A stretch of 64,000 bases of DNA from the NCBI RefSeq assembly GCF_018917435.1, contig NZ_JAHLOQ010000006.1, positions 1 through 64,000 on the forward strand, read 5' to 3'. Positions 38,401-46,913 of the stretch are shown here, in pieces. Origin of the DNA: Intestinibacter bartlettii (lineage in GTDB: Bacteria; Bacillota; Clostridia; Peptostreptococcales; Peptostreptococcaceae). Both the position numbers and the translations under genes were made by a program. Positions within the stretch are counted from its first letter, which is position 1; the number at the start of each line of letters is the position of its first letter. Below the pieces are notes generated by a model. That model did no database searches. It was not told the origin of the DNA and saw only the letters and a list, made by a program, of their open reading frames with translations.

Positions 38401-39168
38401 CTAAACATTTGGTGTATGAAGGATTGAGCGATTTTTTATCATTAAATCTTCAAAAGATTTATGGTCTGATTTATATCCAATTCCTTCACGTTTTGATTTT
38501 TCATCAATAATTTTATATGCCATGCATGCTTTTTTAATTCTTTGTTTTTCCCTAGTTGTTTCAGACTTATAGATGATTTTTTCAGAAATAGGTAAATCTT
38601 TTTCATATCTAGGTTTTATAAAATAAAGTGCATGTTTTATTTTTCCGCTATTATATAGAGATTGAATAGTGGAACCATTTTTTAGATGTTGAAGATGCCA
38701 ATCGTATTTATATGTGTGAGCTACATGTGTAACATTATCAAATTTTCTTTCGAAATCTAGTGCTGTTCTTTCCATAAGATCAAAACTAGTCACCTCTGAA
38801 TTATTTATTCTAGGCAATAAAATAATATTTTCCTTTTTAACTCCTAATTCTTTAACAGCATCTAAAAATTCACGTTCTCTATATTCATATTTTTCTTGGT
38901 TACTTAAATTGCTGTATTTCTCGTCTTTCAAAACTTTTATTCCTGTACCATAAGATACTAAAACAACATATACATTGTCAGCCCCTCTTTCTTTTATGGC
39001 CTCGAGAATTGCGCTACCAGCCCAAAGAGTTTCATCATCTTCATGTTGTGGATAAAAAACAACTGTATCCCCAAAATTAGACTGCTCATAACTAGTACTT
39101 TGTTGCATTACCCCGATAACTGCCACTATTAAAAAAGAAATAATGAGCATAGTTATATTTTTATTCAT
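38401..39168 (-). CDS. PIG-L family deacetylase, membrane-anchored (copy 1)
   Basis: A 255-residue protein with one N-terminal membrane segment or signal anchor (residues 4-20) and an outside PIG-L domain. PIG-L enzymes remove acetyl groups from N-acetylglucosamine-type sugars with zinc. The metal motif appears as QHEDDE instead of the usual PHPDDE, and the second motif is HTYKYDWHLQH. Cell-wall or surface glycan is the probable substrate (inference). It diverges from a PNPOx gene and has a near copy at 45865. Its upstream region keeps boxes shared with that copy, and no good -35, as in activator-dependent promoters. Confidence 0.85.
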   Translation of the reverse strand: MNKNITMLIISFLIVAVIGVMQQSTSYEQSNFGDTVVFYPQHEDDETLWAGSAILEAIKERGADNVYVVLVSYGTGIKVLKDEKYSNLSNQEKYEYREREFLDAVKELGVKKENIILLPRINNSEVTSFDLMERTALDFERKFDNVTHVAHTYKYDWHLQHLKNGSTIQSLYNSGKIKHALYFIKPRYEKDLPISEKIIYKSETTREKQRIKKACMAYKIIDEKSKREGIGYKSDHKSFEDLMIKNRSILHTPNV

Positions 39169-39253
39169 ATAATTTTCCTCCCCTGAAAATATTTAATTAA
39201 ATGATGATTTTTTAAATAGTTTGTTAAAATAAATTATACTTTACAAATCATAC

Positions 39254-39303
39254 AAAAAAATTACATTGAGGTAACGTTTTGATTACAGTTTTGTCATAAT
39301 ATA
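39254..39303 (-). promoter_or_regulatory. Conserved activator-type box before PIG-L copy 1
   Basis: Plus-strand AAAAAAATTAC, 17 bases, ATTACAGTTTTGTCATA, TATA. The same two flanks with the same 17-base gap occur at 46729-46778. On the minus strand TGTAAT, CGTTAC and TGTAAT repeat every 11 bases, and TATAAT follows 22 bases after the last. TTGAGGTAAC (39266-39275) within the gap also occurs in the ABC transporter promoter. This is the pattern of an OmpR/PhoB-type activator site. Confidence 0.65.
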
Positions 39304-39402
39304 ATTAAAACACATTAAGAAGACTTATATTATTATATGTTATTTTGGTTAGATTAGTGATATAATTACCTCAGAAAAATAAAGAATAAAGGGGATTTTG
39401 AG

Positions 39403-39870
39403 ATGGAAATGCGTAGAAAAGATCGTATGTTAAATCAAGAAGAAACTATTGATATTTTAAACAAATCAGAATATGGAGTTCTTTCGACAATAGGAAAAGA
39501 TAATTCACCTTATGGAGTTCCAATTAATTTTGCATATGTAGATGGTGTTGTTTATTTCCATTGTGCAAAAGCAAAGGGATATAAAATTATAAACATAATG
39601 AATAATAGTAATGTTTGCCTTACTGTAGTAAATGATGTATGTTTACAACCAGAAATATTATCTACTAAATATAGATCAGCTATTCTATTTGGCAAAGTTT
39701 CAATAGTTGAAGATATGGAAGAAAAGAAAAAAGGGTTAGAAGCACTTATAAAAAAATTGTCACCAGAATATATGGAAGTTGGAATGAAATGCATAGATAA
39801 AAATACTGATAATACATGTATATTAAAAATGGAAGTTGTTGAAATGACAGGTAAAGGGAAAAAACAATAA
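39403..39870 (+). CDS. Flavin-binding split-barrel protein (NimA/PNPOx-like, copy 1)
   Basis: The 155-residue protein is of the pyridoxamine-5-phosphate-oxidase-like family: MRRKDRMLNQEETIDILNKSEYGVLSTIGKDNSPYGVPINFAYVDGVVYFHCAKAKGYK carries the FMN-phosphate-binding region. Relatives include NimA nitroimidazole reductases and heme- or F420-binding proteins; which one applies here cannot be told. It has a paralogue at 45308 whose promoter, TATAAT region and AAAGGGGATT ribosome site match in sequence and spacing. It diverges from PIG-L copy 1. Confidence 0.85.
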   Translation: MEMRRKDRMLNQEETIDILNKSEYGVLSTIGKDNSPYGVPINFAYVDGVVYFHCAKAKGYKIINIMNNSNVCLTVVNDVCLQPEILSTKYRSAILFGKVSIVEDMEEKKKGLEALIKKLSPEYMEVGMKCIDKNTDNTCILKMEVVEMTGKGKKQ

Positions 39871-39877
39871 TATTATT

Positions 39878-39922
39878 AAAAATCCCCCTGTATAGATATC
39901 TAGTCTGTATAGGGGGATTTTT
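39878..39922. terminator. Bidirectional terminator
   Basis: AAAATCCCCCTGTATAGA pairs with TCTGTATAGGGGGATTTT (18 bp). Serves the PNPOx gene and the convergent ABC gene. Confidence 0.93.
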
Positions 39923-40001
39923 GATTGAATAAAGAAACTTCATTTAGCTAATAAAGGGATTTGAATAAGAAACTATTTAATTATTAACTAAATTGAAAAA
40001 A

Positions 40002-42734
40002 CTATTCACTTCTAAGTGAAGTGACAGGGTCTTGTTTGGCAGCTGCTTTTGAAGGGAACAGTCCACCAATTAAAGTAAGTATCACGCTTAGGGCTATAAG
40101 TACTAAAGCATTTGATACTGGTAAATATGCACTAACATCCGTTGTACCTAACAGAGAGTGGATAATTGCATTACCTGGTATTAGTAATAAACAAGCAGTT
40201 CCAACACCTATTAATCCAGAGCAAAGACCTATGATAAATGTTTCTGCAGTGAATACTTGTGAAACATTACGTTTGCTGGCTCCTATGGCACGTAGTATAC
40301 CAATTTCTTTAGTTCTTTCAAGAACTGAGATATAAGTGATTATACCAATCATTATTGAGGAAACTACTAATGATACAGCGACGAATGCAATTAGAACATA
40401 AGTAATAACGTTTATAATTGTTGTTACTGATGACATTAAAACTTTTACAAAATCAGTATAAGTTATTTTATTTTCATCACTTACACCTTCATTGTATTTC
40501 TCGATACATTCTGAAATCATGTCTTTATCTTCAAAACTATCAGCATAAATGCTAATAGAAGAAGGCTTATCTTCGCTTACATATCCAAATGCAGTCATAT
40601 TATCATCATAACTCCCAGATGAAATTGAATTATTATAAATAGATAATAAAACTTCATCGTCTGGATTTTGCATGTAACTATCTAACAAAGATGCTAATTG
40701 AACTTCTGACATAGAATCCATAGACATCATATTTGATTGTCCAGAAGTAGCAGAAATAGTTTTTATAAGAGCAGCCTTATCTGAAACATTTAAGTTTTCG
40801 ATATATTTTTTAGCATCTGCTATTTTTTCTTTATCGTTATCTGGTTCAAATGCTAGACCATTTAATACATTTACATCAGGTGATTTTAATTGAGCTTTGA
40901 CAACGGCACTTTCTTTAGCATGTTTAGTAACCTTGTTGCTTAGAGCTTGAGTATATCCGATTGCCCCTGTTAAATTTGCATTTGATGCATCTTCTTTAGG
41001 ACGGATTATACCTGAAATATTAAGTTCTTCAGCATTTTTTAATAACTTTTTAACTTCAGATTCATCATCTCCAATATAAGAGAATGTACCATCACCATTA
41101 GAAACATAATAATCACTAGAAGGAACTACATAGAATTTTTGTTCCGTGATTTTATCATAGTCAAAGTCATATTGTTTAGCCTTGAAATTATCATCATTTT
41201 CAACTGAATCCATTAAATCTTGATAATCTTCTGAAGGAAGAAGTCCTAAAGCATATAAAGCTGTTAAAGGTATTTCATTATTTTTATTTAATACTAAAAC
41301 AACATCATTTTCAGATTTTGGCCAGTTACCGTGAACCATTTCATAACTATCCTTTACAACATCACTAACTAATTCATTGTTTTTGCCAGGCATTAGTTGT
41401 TGGAAAGTATCGTTTGAAACAGATAAACTACTACCAACCATAGAATTTCTAGCTTCCATCATAGAATTCATTGCACTTAAATTTGAATTATTTCCTACAG
41501 ATAATGTACTACCATCTGTATTCACAAGTGCGCCATTTTTATCATATGCAAAAGCATCAAATTTAACATCGTAAGAATATACAATACCAACATCACCGAC
41601 ATATTTATGTATCTCACTGTTTGGATTATCAAGATATTTTTTAAATGGAGTAAGATTATTTTCGGTTATGCTAGTTGCCATTTTACTTGCAGTTTCTATT
41701 TGAGTACCATTAGAATAAACTTTATCCTTATCATGATTAACTTTTTCATTTTCTGAATTTGGATCCATTCCTGATCCCATAATATCACTTAAATCAAAAG
41801 ATTTTGCATCAATCGATATTGGATAAGAAGTCATTGTATCTTTTTGAATATTTTCAATATAAGAGTTTACACCTGTTGATAGAGCAAGTATCAGGGCGAT
41901 TCCTATAATACCTATAGAACCAGCAAAAGCAGTTAACAATGTCCTAGTTTTTTTAGTCATTAAGTTGTTAAAACTTAGTGATAATGAAGTTAAGAATGAC
42001 ATAGATAATTTACCCATATTTTTATGTTGTTCTTGACCAACAGCCGAAGCATCAACTACAAATGGGTTAGAATCATCAATAATATTTCCGTCCTTAACTT
42101 TTACAATACGAGTTGCGTATTCTTCTGCTAATTCTGGGTTATGAGTAACCATAACAACTAATCTTTTTTTAGCTACTTCTTGTAATAAATCCATAACTTG
42201 TACACTAGTTTCACTATCTAATGCACCAGTAGGTTCATCAGCTAAAAGTATATCAGGGTCATTTACTAGAGCTCTAGCAATTGCAACTCTTTGCATTTGC
42301 CCACCACTCATTTGATTAGGTTTTTTATGAGCTTGTTCTCTTAACCCAACTTCCTCTAATGCTTTTAATGCTTTTTCTCTTCTTTCTGATTTTGAAATTC
42401 CCGAAATAGTCAGGGCCAATTCGACATTTGAAAGAACAGTTTGATGAGGAATTAGGTTGTAACTTTGGAATACAAATCCTACTGTATGGTTACGATAAGA
42501 ATCCCAATCTTTATCTTTATATTTTTTTGTTGAGATACCATTGATTATTAAATCACCACTATCATAACGATCTAATCCACCAATAATATTTAATAAAGTT
42601 GTTTTTCCGGAACCACTTGGTCCAAGAATTGCAACAAATTCATTATCCCTTAAGTTCAAATCAACGCCTTTTAATGCATGTTGTACAAGATCACCTGTTT
42701 TATATGTTTTTTTAATTTGCTTAATTTGAAGCAT
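40002..42734 (-). CDS. Fused ABC transporter, MacB-like ATPase plus FtsX-type permease
   Basis: The 910-residue protein joins an ATPase domain (residues 1-225: GPSGSGKTT, MSGGQMQRVAIARAL, DILLADEPTGALD) to a permease with a first membrane span near residue 265, a large outside domain of about 480 residues, and three C-terminal spans with the FtsX motif LERTKEIGILRAIGASKRNV. This MacB-like class moves peptides or lipids out or signals across the envelope. It is transcribed from its own promoter after the kinase/regulator genes on the same strand. A role in antimicrobial peptide or envelope stress response is inferred. AAG-type GGGAGGTG precedes the start. Confidence 0.92.
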   Translation of the reverse strand: MLQIKQIKKTYKTGDLVQHALKGVDLNLRDNEFVAILGPSGSGKTTLLNIIGGLDRYDSGDLIINGISTKKYKDKDWDSYRNHTVGFVFQSYNLIPHQTVLSNVELALTISGISKSERREKALKALEEVGLREQAHKKPNQMSGGQMQRVAIARALVNDPDILLADEPTGALDSETSVQVMDLLQEVAKKRLVVMVTHNPELAEEYATRIVKVKDGNIIDDSNPFVVDASAVGQEQHKNMGKLSMSFLTSLSLSFNNLMTKKTRTLLTAFAGSIGIIGIALILALSTGVNSYIENIQKDTMTSYPISIDAKSFDLSDIMGSGMDPNSENEKVNHDKDKVYSNGTQIETASKMATSITENNLTPFKKYLDNPNSEIHKYVGDVGIVYSYDVKFDAFAYDKNGALVNTDGSTLSVGNNSNLSAMNSMMEARNSMVGSSLSVSNDTFQQLMPGKNNELVSDVVKDSYEMVHGNWPKSENDVVLVLNKNNEIPLTALYALGLLPSEDYQDLMDSVENDDNFKAKQYDFDYDKITEQKFYVVPSSDYYVSNGDGTFSYIGDDESEVKKLLKNAEELNISGIIRPKEDASNANLTGAIGYTQALSNKVTKHAKESAVVKAQLKSPDVNVLNGLAFEPDNDKEKIADAKKYIENLNVSDKAALIKTISATSGQSNMMSMDSMSEVQLASLLDSYMQNPDDEVLLSIYNNSISSGSYDDNMTAFGYVSEDKPSSISIYADSFEDKDMISECIEKYNEGVSDENKITYTDFVKVLMSSVTTIINVITYVLIAFVAVSLVVSSIMIGIITYISVLERTKEIGILRAIGASKRNVSQVFTAETFIIGLCSGLIGVGTACLLLIPGNAIIHSLLGTTDVSAYLPVSNALVLIALSVILTLIGGLFPSKAAAKQDPVTSLRSE

Positions 42735-42761
42735 TATAATTTCACCTCCCGTACAATATAA

Positions 42762-42790
42762 TAATTTTGTTACCTCAACCCAATCTCAAT
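42762..42790 (-). promoter_or_regulatory. ABC promoter with response-regulator-like direct repeat
   Basis: On the minus strand TTGAGAT and TTGAGGT are repeated 11 bases apart (complement of 42772-42790), and the second continues as TTGAGGTAAC, a 10-mer also present before PIG-L copy 1. TTGGGT and TATATT 17 bases apart form a likely promoter. Similar TTGAGG-TTGAG repeats lie before the response regulator gene at about 44700-44715, so the system may be self-controlled. Confidence 0.55.
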
Positions 42791-42860
42791 TCTTTAAAAA
42801 TAAATATGTAAATTTTTATAACTAAAGGTATTTTCTCCATGAGAGGGGAGTTTTAATCTA

Positions 42861-42921
42861 TAAAATAAAAAAATAAATCGTAGTAATACTAACTGAAAAA
42901 AGTAAACGTATACTACGATTT
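42861..42921 (-). terminator. Terminator after the histidine kinase gene
   Basis: On the minus strand AAATCGTAGTA and TACTACGATTT form an 11-bp stem followed by ATTTTTTTATTTT. Confidence 0.8.
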
Positions 42922-42932
42922 TATTAATAAAT

Positions 42933-43961
42933 TTAATTTATAGGTAAACAGATTTCAAATGTAGAACCTTTACCTTCTTGACTTAAAACAAATATATTAC
43001 CTTTATGAAGGTCGATAATTTGTTTAGTTAAAGCAAGTCCTAACCCATTACCTTTAAGAGTGTGAGATTTATCACCTTGATAAAATTTTTCAAAGATTCG
43101 AGATTGCGTATCTTTGTCCATTCCTATACCATTATCAGCTATTATGACAGTAATATTATTATTGTATTTTTTCATAGAAATTTGTATTGAACCATTTTCA
43201 TGTGTAAACTTCATTGCATTACCTATGATATTTTGCCATACTTGAGCGAGCAACTCTTCATTACCTAGATAATCCACTTTATCTAAATCAATATCTAAAT
43301 TGATATTTTTGTTTGTCCAATCTTGCTCAAATAATAAAATAATCTGCCTTATTTGCTCATCAAGTGAAAACTCAGATTTAGAAATAGATATATTTTGATT
43401 TTCAAGTCTAGAGATTAGAAGTATATTTTCTGTAAGTTCAGATAATCTAGAAGTATTATAGAGTATTTTTGAAATATATGCTTGTCGTTTTTCTTCTGAT
43501 ATATTTTTATTTTGAAGTAGTGTAGCATAACCTTCAACAGCAGCAAGCGGTGTTTTAAATTCGTGTGATACATTATTTATAAAATCGTTACGGAACATTT
43601 CCATACTAGCGAGTTCATGTATCATAAGGTTGAAGTTTTGGGCCATTTGATTTAATTCTTTAACCTTAATATCTTCATCTACTTTAACATTAAAATCGCC
43701 TTTAGCAACTTTTTTTGTGGCATCACTTATACTTGTAATAAAGCGTATAGCTTTTTTACCTATAAAGTGTGAGAAGGTGGTACCTATAAAAATACTTGCA
43801 CTTGAAAACCAAATTAAACCCATATAATCATGTGAAATATGGATTAAATTATATTTTGACAGGAAAATAGTAAAAAATATTAAACATACCATTGTAAGAA
43901 ATAAAATTAAAAAAACTAAGAAAGAGAATAATATTGTTAAATGTAATTTTGATTTTTCCAT
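42933..43961 (-). CDS. Sensor histidine kinase
   Basis: A 342-residue membrane kinase with two spans (residues 8-33 and about 45-65) separated by only about a dozen outside residues, so it probably senses within the membrane or through a partner such as the ABC transporter. A HAMP domain (residues 72-125) is followed by the phosphorylated histidine in NNVSHEFKTPL and ATPase boxes NIIGNAMKFT, DNGIGM and GNGLGLAL. Its start shares one base with the stop of the response regulator gene. This short-loop design is typical of BceS-like kinases. Confidence 0.93.
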   Translation of the reverse strand: MEKSKLHLTILFSFLVFLILFLTMVCLIFFTIFLSKYNLIHISHDYMGLIWFSSASIFIGTTFSHFIGKKAIRFITSISDATKKVAKGDFNVKVDEDIKVKELNQMAQNFNLMIHELASMEMFRNDFINNVSHEFKTPLAAVEGYATLLQNKNISEEKRQAYISKILYNTSRLSELTENILLISRLENQNISISKSEFSLDEQIRQIILLFEQDWTNKNINLDIDLDKVDYLGNEELLAQVWQNIIGNAMKFTHENGSIQISMKKYNNNITVIIADNGIGMDKDTQSRIFEKFYQGDKSHTLKGNGLGLALTKQIIDLHKGNIFVLSQEGKGSTFEICLPIN

Positions 43962-44632
43962 TATTTGTTTACCACCTTATATCCTAAACCTCTAACTGTA
44001 ATGATTTCTAAATCATGGTTTTCCTTTAACTTTTCTCTAAGTCTGGCAATATGCACATCTAAAGTATGTCCATCTCCTTCAAAATCAAGGCCCCATATCT
44101 CATCTATAATTTGTCTTCTTGTAAAGATTCTACCTATAGATGATGCTAATTTATATAAAAGGAAGAACTCTTTTTGAGGAAGAGTAAAAGATTTATCATT
44201 AAATGATAAACATAAAGTATCACAGTCTAATGACGTTTCTCCAATTTGTAATATTCGCTGATTTACAAGTTGAGAGCGTCGAAGTAATGCCTCAATACGC
44301 CACAACATCTCATTTACATTAACCGGCTTTACCATATAATCATCAGTACCGACCATAAATCCTTGTTTTTTATCCATTAATTGACCTCTAGCAGTAATCA
44401 TTAAAATAGGAAGCAGATAACCAGAATTACGCAACTCTTTTGTTAATTCGTATCCATCCATCTTAGGCATCATAACATCACAAATCATTAAATCTATATA
44501 GTGATCGTGTAAAATTTTGAGTGCCATTTTACCATTTTCAGCAGTATAAGTTTTATATCCATTATCAGATAACACTGTACAATATAATTCGCATAATTCT
44601 TTATCATCTTCAACAACAAGTACTGAAAACAT
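43961..44632 (-). CDS. OmpR/PhoB family response regulator
   Basis: A 223-residue regulator: receiver domain with the phospho-acceptor aspartate in LMICDVMMPKMDGYE and the conserved lysine in MVKPVNVNE, then a winged-helix domain with LPQKEFFLLYKLASSIGRIFTRRQIIDEIWG and RGLGYKV. I start at the second ATG (44632), because AGGA lies 8 bases before it but only one base before the first. The likely targets are its own operon, the ABC transporter and perhaps the two PIG-L genes, which share repeat elements. Confidence 0.93.
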   Translation of the reverse strand: MFSVLVVEDDKELCELYCTVLSDNGYKTYTAENGKMALKILHDHYIDLMICDVMMPKMDGYELTKELRNSGYLLPILMITARGQLMDKKQGFMVGTDDYMVKPVNVNEMLWRIEALLRRSQLVNQRILQIGETSLDCDTLCLSFNDKSFTLPQKEFFLLYKLASSIGRIFTRRQIIDEIWGLDFEGDGHTLDVHIARLREKLKENHDLEIITVRGLGYKVVNK

Positions 44633-44831
44633 AATAATCATCCTTTCTTTTTATTAAGAGTAAATTAAACTATTTTATATTTTACCAACTTTTTATTAAC
44701 TCAACCTCAATTAATTAAAAACTTTTAGATAGAAATAAAATAAGAATATTAGTTAAATACTCTCATACATTAAAAGTAGTAAATAGTGTACATTTGACAA
44801 TGTATTTGTACGTTAAAAGGGGAGGTTTAGA

Positions 44832-45209
44832 ATGAAAAAAATATTACTTATTTTAACATCGATGTTATTGTCAGTAATGTTGAGCGCTTGTAGTACAAAT
44901 GTTGATAAGATGCAAGGAACGTATAAATTAACAGAAATACAGGTAGATGATTTAACTGTTAAAAAGGGTGATAAACTTTGGAATTTGACATATGGTGAAG
45001 ATGGTGGAATGATAATTGAACTTAAAGGCAATGGTGAAGGCGTATTGAGAATGATAGGTTCAGAAGATGAAAGCTTTGAATATACAATAGATGGGGAAAA
45101 AATAATAATGACTAATGAGGGTGATGTTGTAGATGGTGTTATTAAAAATAATGAAATACAATTAAAAAATTGGAAATCTCAGTTATTAGTTTTTGAAAAG
45201 AATGATTAA
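44832..45209 (+). CDS. Small lipoprotein
   Basis: This 125-residue protein has a lipoprotein signal with lipobox LSAC (cysteine 20). The mature part has short strands (GTYKLTEIQVDD, GMIIELKGNGEGVLRM, FEYTIDGEKIIMTN, NEIQLKNW) that look like a small beta-barrel, a shape seen in many Firmicute lipoproteins of unknown role. It stands between the response regulator, which is divergent, and the second PNPOx gene. AAAAGGGGAGG precedes the start. It may belong to the envelope-stress block. Confidence 0.7.
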   Translation: MKKILLILTSMLLSVMLSACSTNVDKMQGTYKLTEIQVDDLTVKKGDKLWNLTYGEDGGMIIELKGNGEGVLRMIGSEDESFEYTIDGEKIIMTNEGDVVDGVIKNNEIQLKNWKSQLLVFEKND

Positions 45210-45307
45210 AAAATTAATTTGAAATCTTATTTGTTAAAATATATTATTTTATGTAAATAAATGTTATAATTATTTGAGAAAAATAATCAGTAAAGGGGAT
45301 TAAAATT

Positions 45308-45772
45308 ATGGAAATGCGCAGAAAAGACCGTATGTTAGTGGAAGAGGAAACTATTGATATTTTAAATAAATCAGAATATGGAATACTTTCAACAATAGGA
45401 ATAGATAATGCACCTTATGGAGTACCAATGAATTTTGCTTATGAAGATGGAGTAATTTATTTTCACTGTGCGAAAGCTATAGGATATAAAGTAAGCAATA
45501 TAATACACAATAACAATGTCTGTTTTACAGTAGTGAATGATGTGTGTCTACAACCAAAAACATTTTCTACTAAATATAATTCGGCAATTGTCTTTGGAAA
45601 AATTTCAATTGTTGAGGATGAAAATGAGAAGAAAAAAGGTTTAGAAGCACTTATAAAAAAATTATCTCCAGAATTTATAGAATCTGGTATGAAATATATT
45701 GAGAATAGTGCTGATCAAACATATGTATTAAAGATGGAAGTCACTGAGATGACAGGTAAAGGTAAAAAATAA
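45308..45772 (+). CDS. Flavin-binding split-barrel protein (NimA/PNPOx-like, copy 2)
   Basis: The 154-residue paralogue of the gene at 39403, with the same opening MEMRRKDRML and nearly the same sequence through NDVCLQP, GKISIVEDENEKKKGLEALIKKLSPE and the end MTGKGKK. It is followed by a convergent PIG-L gene, whereas the first copy diverges from its PIG-L gene. The order of the pair was therefore rearranged after or during duplication. Function as for copy 1: FMN or related cofactor binding, substrate unknown. Confidence 0.85.
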   Translation: MEMRRKDRMLVEEETIDILNKSEYGILSTIGIDNAPYGVPMNFAYEDGVIYFHCAKAIGYKVSNIIHNNNVCFTVVNDVCLQPKTFSTKYNSAIVFGKISIVEDENEKKKGLEALIKKLSPEFIESGMKYIENSADQTYVLKMEVTEMTGKGKK

Positions 45773-45820
45773 TTATTTATATAAATTTTAAGTTGTAGTA
45801 TTAATTTAAAGTATTATTAG

Positions 45821-45861
45821 AAAATCCCCTTGCGTAGATGGGACTGTGCAAGGGGATTTTT
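45821..45861. terminator. Bidirectional terminator
   Basis: AAAATCCCCTTGC pairs with GCAAGGGGATTTT (13 bp); serves the convergent PNPOx and PIG-L genes. Confidence 0.93.
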
Positions 45862-45864
45862 GTT

Positions 45865-46644
45865 TTAAACATTTGGAGTATGGAGAATAGATCTATTTTT
45901 AATCATTAAGTCTTCAAATGATTTATGGTCAGATTTATATCCAATGCCATCTCTTTTTATACTTTCATCTATGAGTTTATATGCCATACAAGCATTTTTT
46001 ATTTTATTCTTTTCCTGAATTGTGTTAGATTCATAAATTACTTTTTCTGAATTGGGTATATATTCTTCATATTGGGGTTTTATGAAGTAAAGGGCATGTT
46101 TTATTTTTCCACTATTATATAAACATTGTATAACAGCTCCATTTTTTAAATGTTGAAGGTGCCAATCGTATTTGTAAGTGTGGGCGACATGAGTTACATT
46201 ATCAAATCTTTTTTCAAAATCGAGTGCTGTTTTTTCCATAAGTTGAAAACTAGTAACATCAGAGTTGTTTATCCTTGGTAGTAAAATTATATTTTCATTT
46301 TTTATTCCTAATTGTTTCACAGCATCTAAAAATTCACGTTCTCTATATTCATATTTTTGAATATTACTTAAATTACTGTATTTTTCATCCTTTAAAACTT
46401 TTATTCCTGTTCCATAAGATACTAAAACAATGTATACATTATCAGCACCTCGTTGTTCGATAGCTTGTAAAATTGCACTGGCTGCCCAAAGCGTTTCATC
46501 ATCTTCATGTTGAGGATAAAAAACAACTGTGTCACCAAAAGTTGGTTCATCATAGCTATTACTATTATCTATTATACCAATTAGTAATACTACTACTAAA
46601 GATATAATAAGTATAGTTATATTCTTATCTTTATTTTTATTCAT
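45865..46644 (-). CDS. PIG-L family deacetylase, membrane-anchored (copy 2)
   Basis: The 259-residue paralogue of the gene at 38401 has the same single membrane segment, the same QHEDDE metal motif, HTYKYDWHLQH and the identical last ten residues. Both copies keep the altered first motif, so it is probably a feature of this subfamily and not decay. The promoter region conserves the flanks of copy 1. AAAAGGGGGGAAT precedes the start on the minus strand. Confidence 0.85.
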   Translation of the reverse strand: MNKNKDKNITILIISLVVVLLIGIIDNSNSYDEPTFGDTVVFYPQHEDDETLWAASAILQAIEQRGADNVYIVLVSYGTGIKVLKDEKYSNLSNIQKYEYREREFLDAVKQLGIKNENIILLPRINNSDVTSFQLMEKTALDFEKRFDNVTHVAHTYKYDWHLQHLKNGAVIQCLYNSGKIKHALYFIKPQYEEYIPNSEKVIYESNTIQEKNKIKNACMAYKLIDESIKRDGIGYKSDHKSFEDLMIKNRSILHTPNV

Positions 46645-46728
46645 ATGATTCCCCCCTTTTTTAATTAAGTCTAGAACAGGTTAAAAATATTATAGCCTGT
46701 TAAGTTAATTATATATTATAAAAGAAAC

Positions 46729-46778
46729 AAAAAAATTACTTTCATTAAACTGTTAAATTACAGTTTTGTCATAGTATA
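46729..46778 (-). promoter_or_regulatory. Conserved activator-type box before PIG-L copy 2
   Basis: AAAAAAATTAC, 17 unrelated bases, ATTACAGTTTTGTCATA, as before copy 1. On the minus strand TGTAAT, AGTTTAAT and AGTAAT recur at 11-base steps, and TATAAT lies 22 bases past the last, the same distance as in copy 1. Confidence 0.6.
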
Positions 46779-46848
46779 TTTATAATTTCATTATATTAAA
46801 AATATTAATTAGTGATAGCATTCTAAAAGTTTTATTTTTGACTTGACA

Positions 46849-46899
46849 AGTGAACTATCGTTCACTAAGATATAATTATAGAGTGAACGATAGTTCACT
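46849..46899. promoter_or_regulatory. Paired TetR operators
   Basis: AGTGAACTATCGTTCACT (46849-46866) and its exact reverse complement (46882-46899) are two palindromes 33 bases apart. TATAAT (46871-46876) lies between them and AAGGAGG right after the second, so binding would block both RNA polymerase and start of translation region. A TTGACA (46843-46848) is 22 bases from the TATAAT, longer than ideal. Confidence 0.85.
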
Positions 46900-46913
46900 A
46901 AAGGAGGTTTAAA

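Noticed and set aside
42837-42856. CTCC/GGAG hairpin upstream of the ABC promoter
   Set aside because: Short stem without T-run or clear role; the true terminator lies at 42861-42921.
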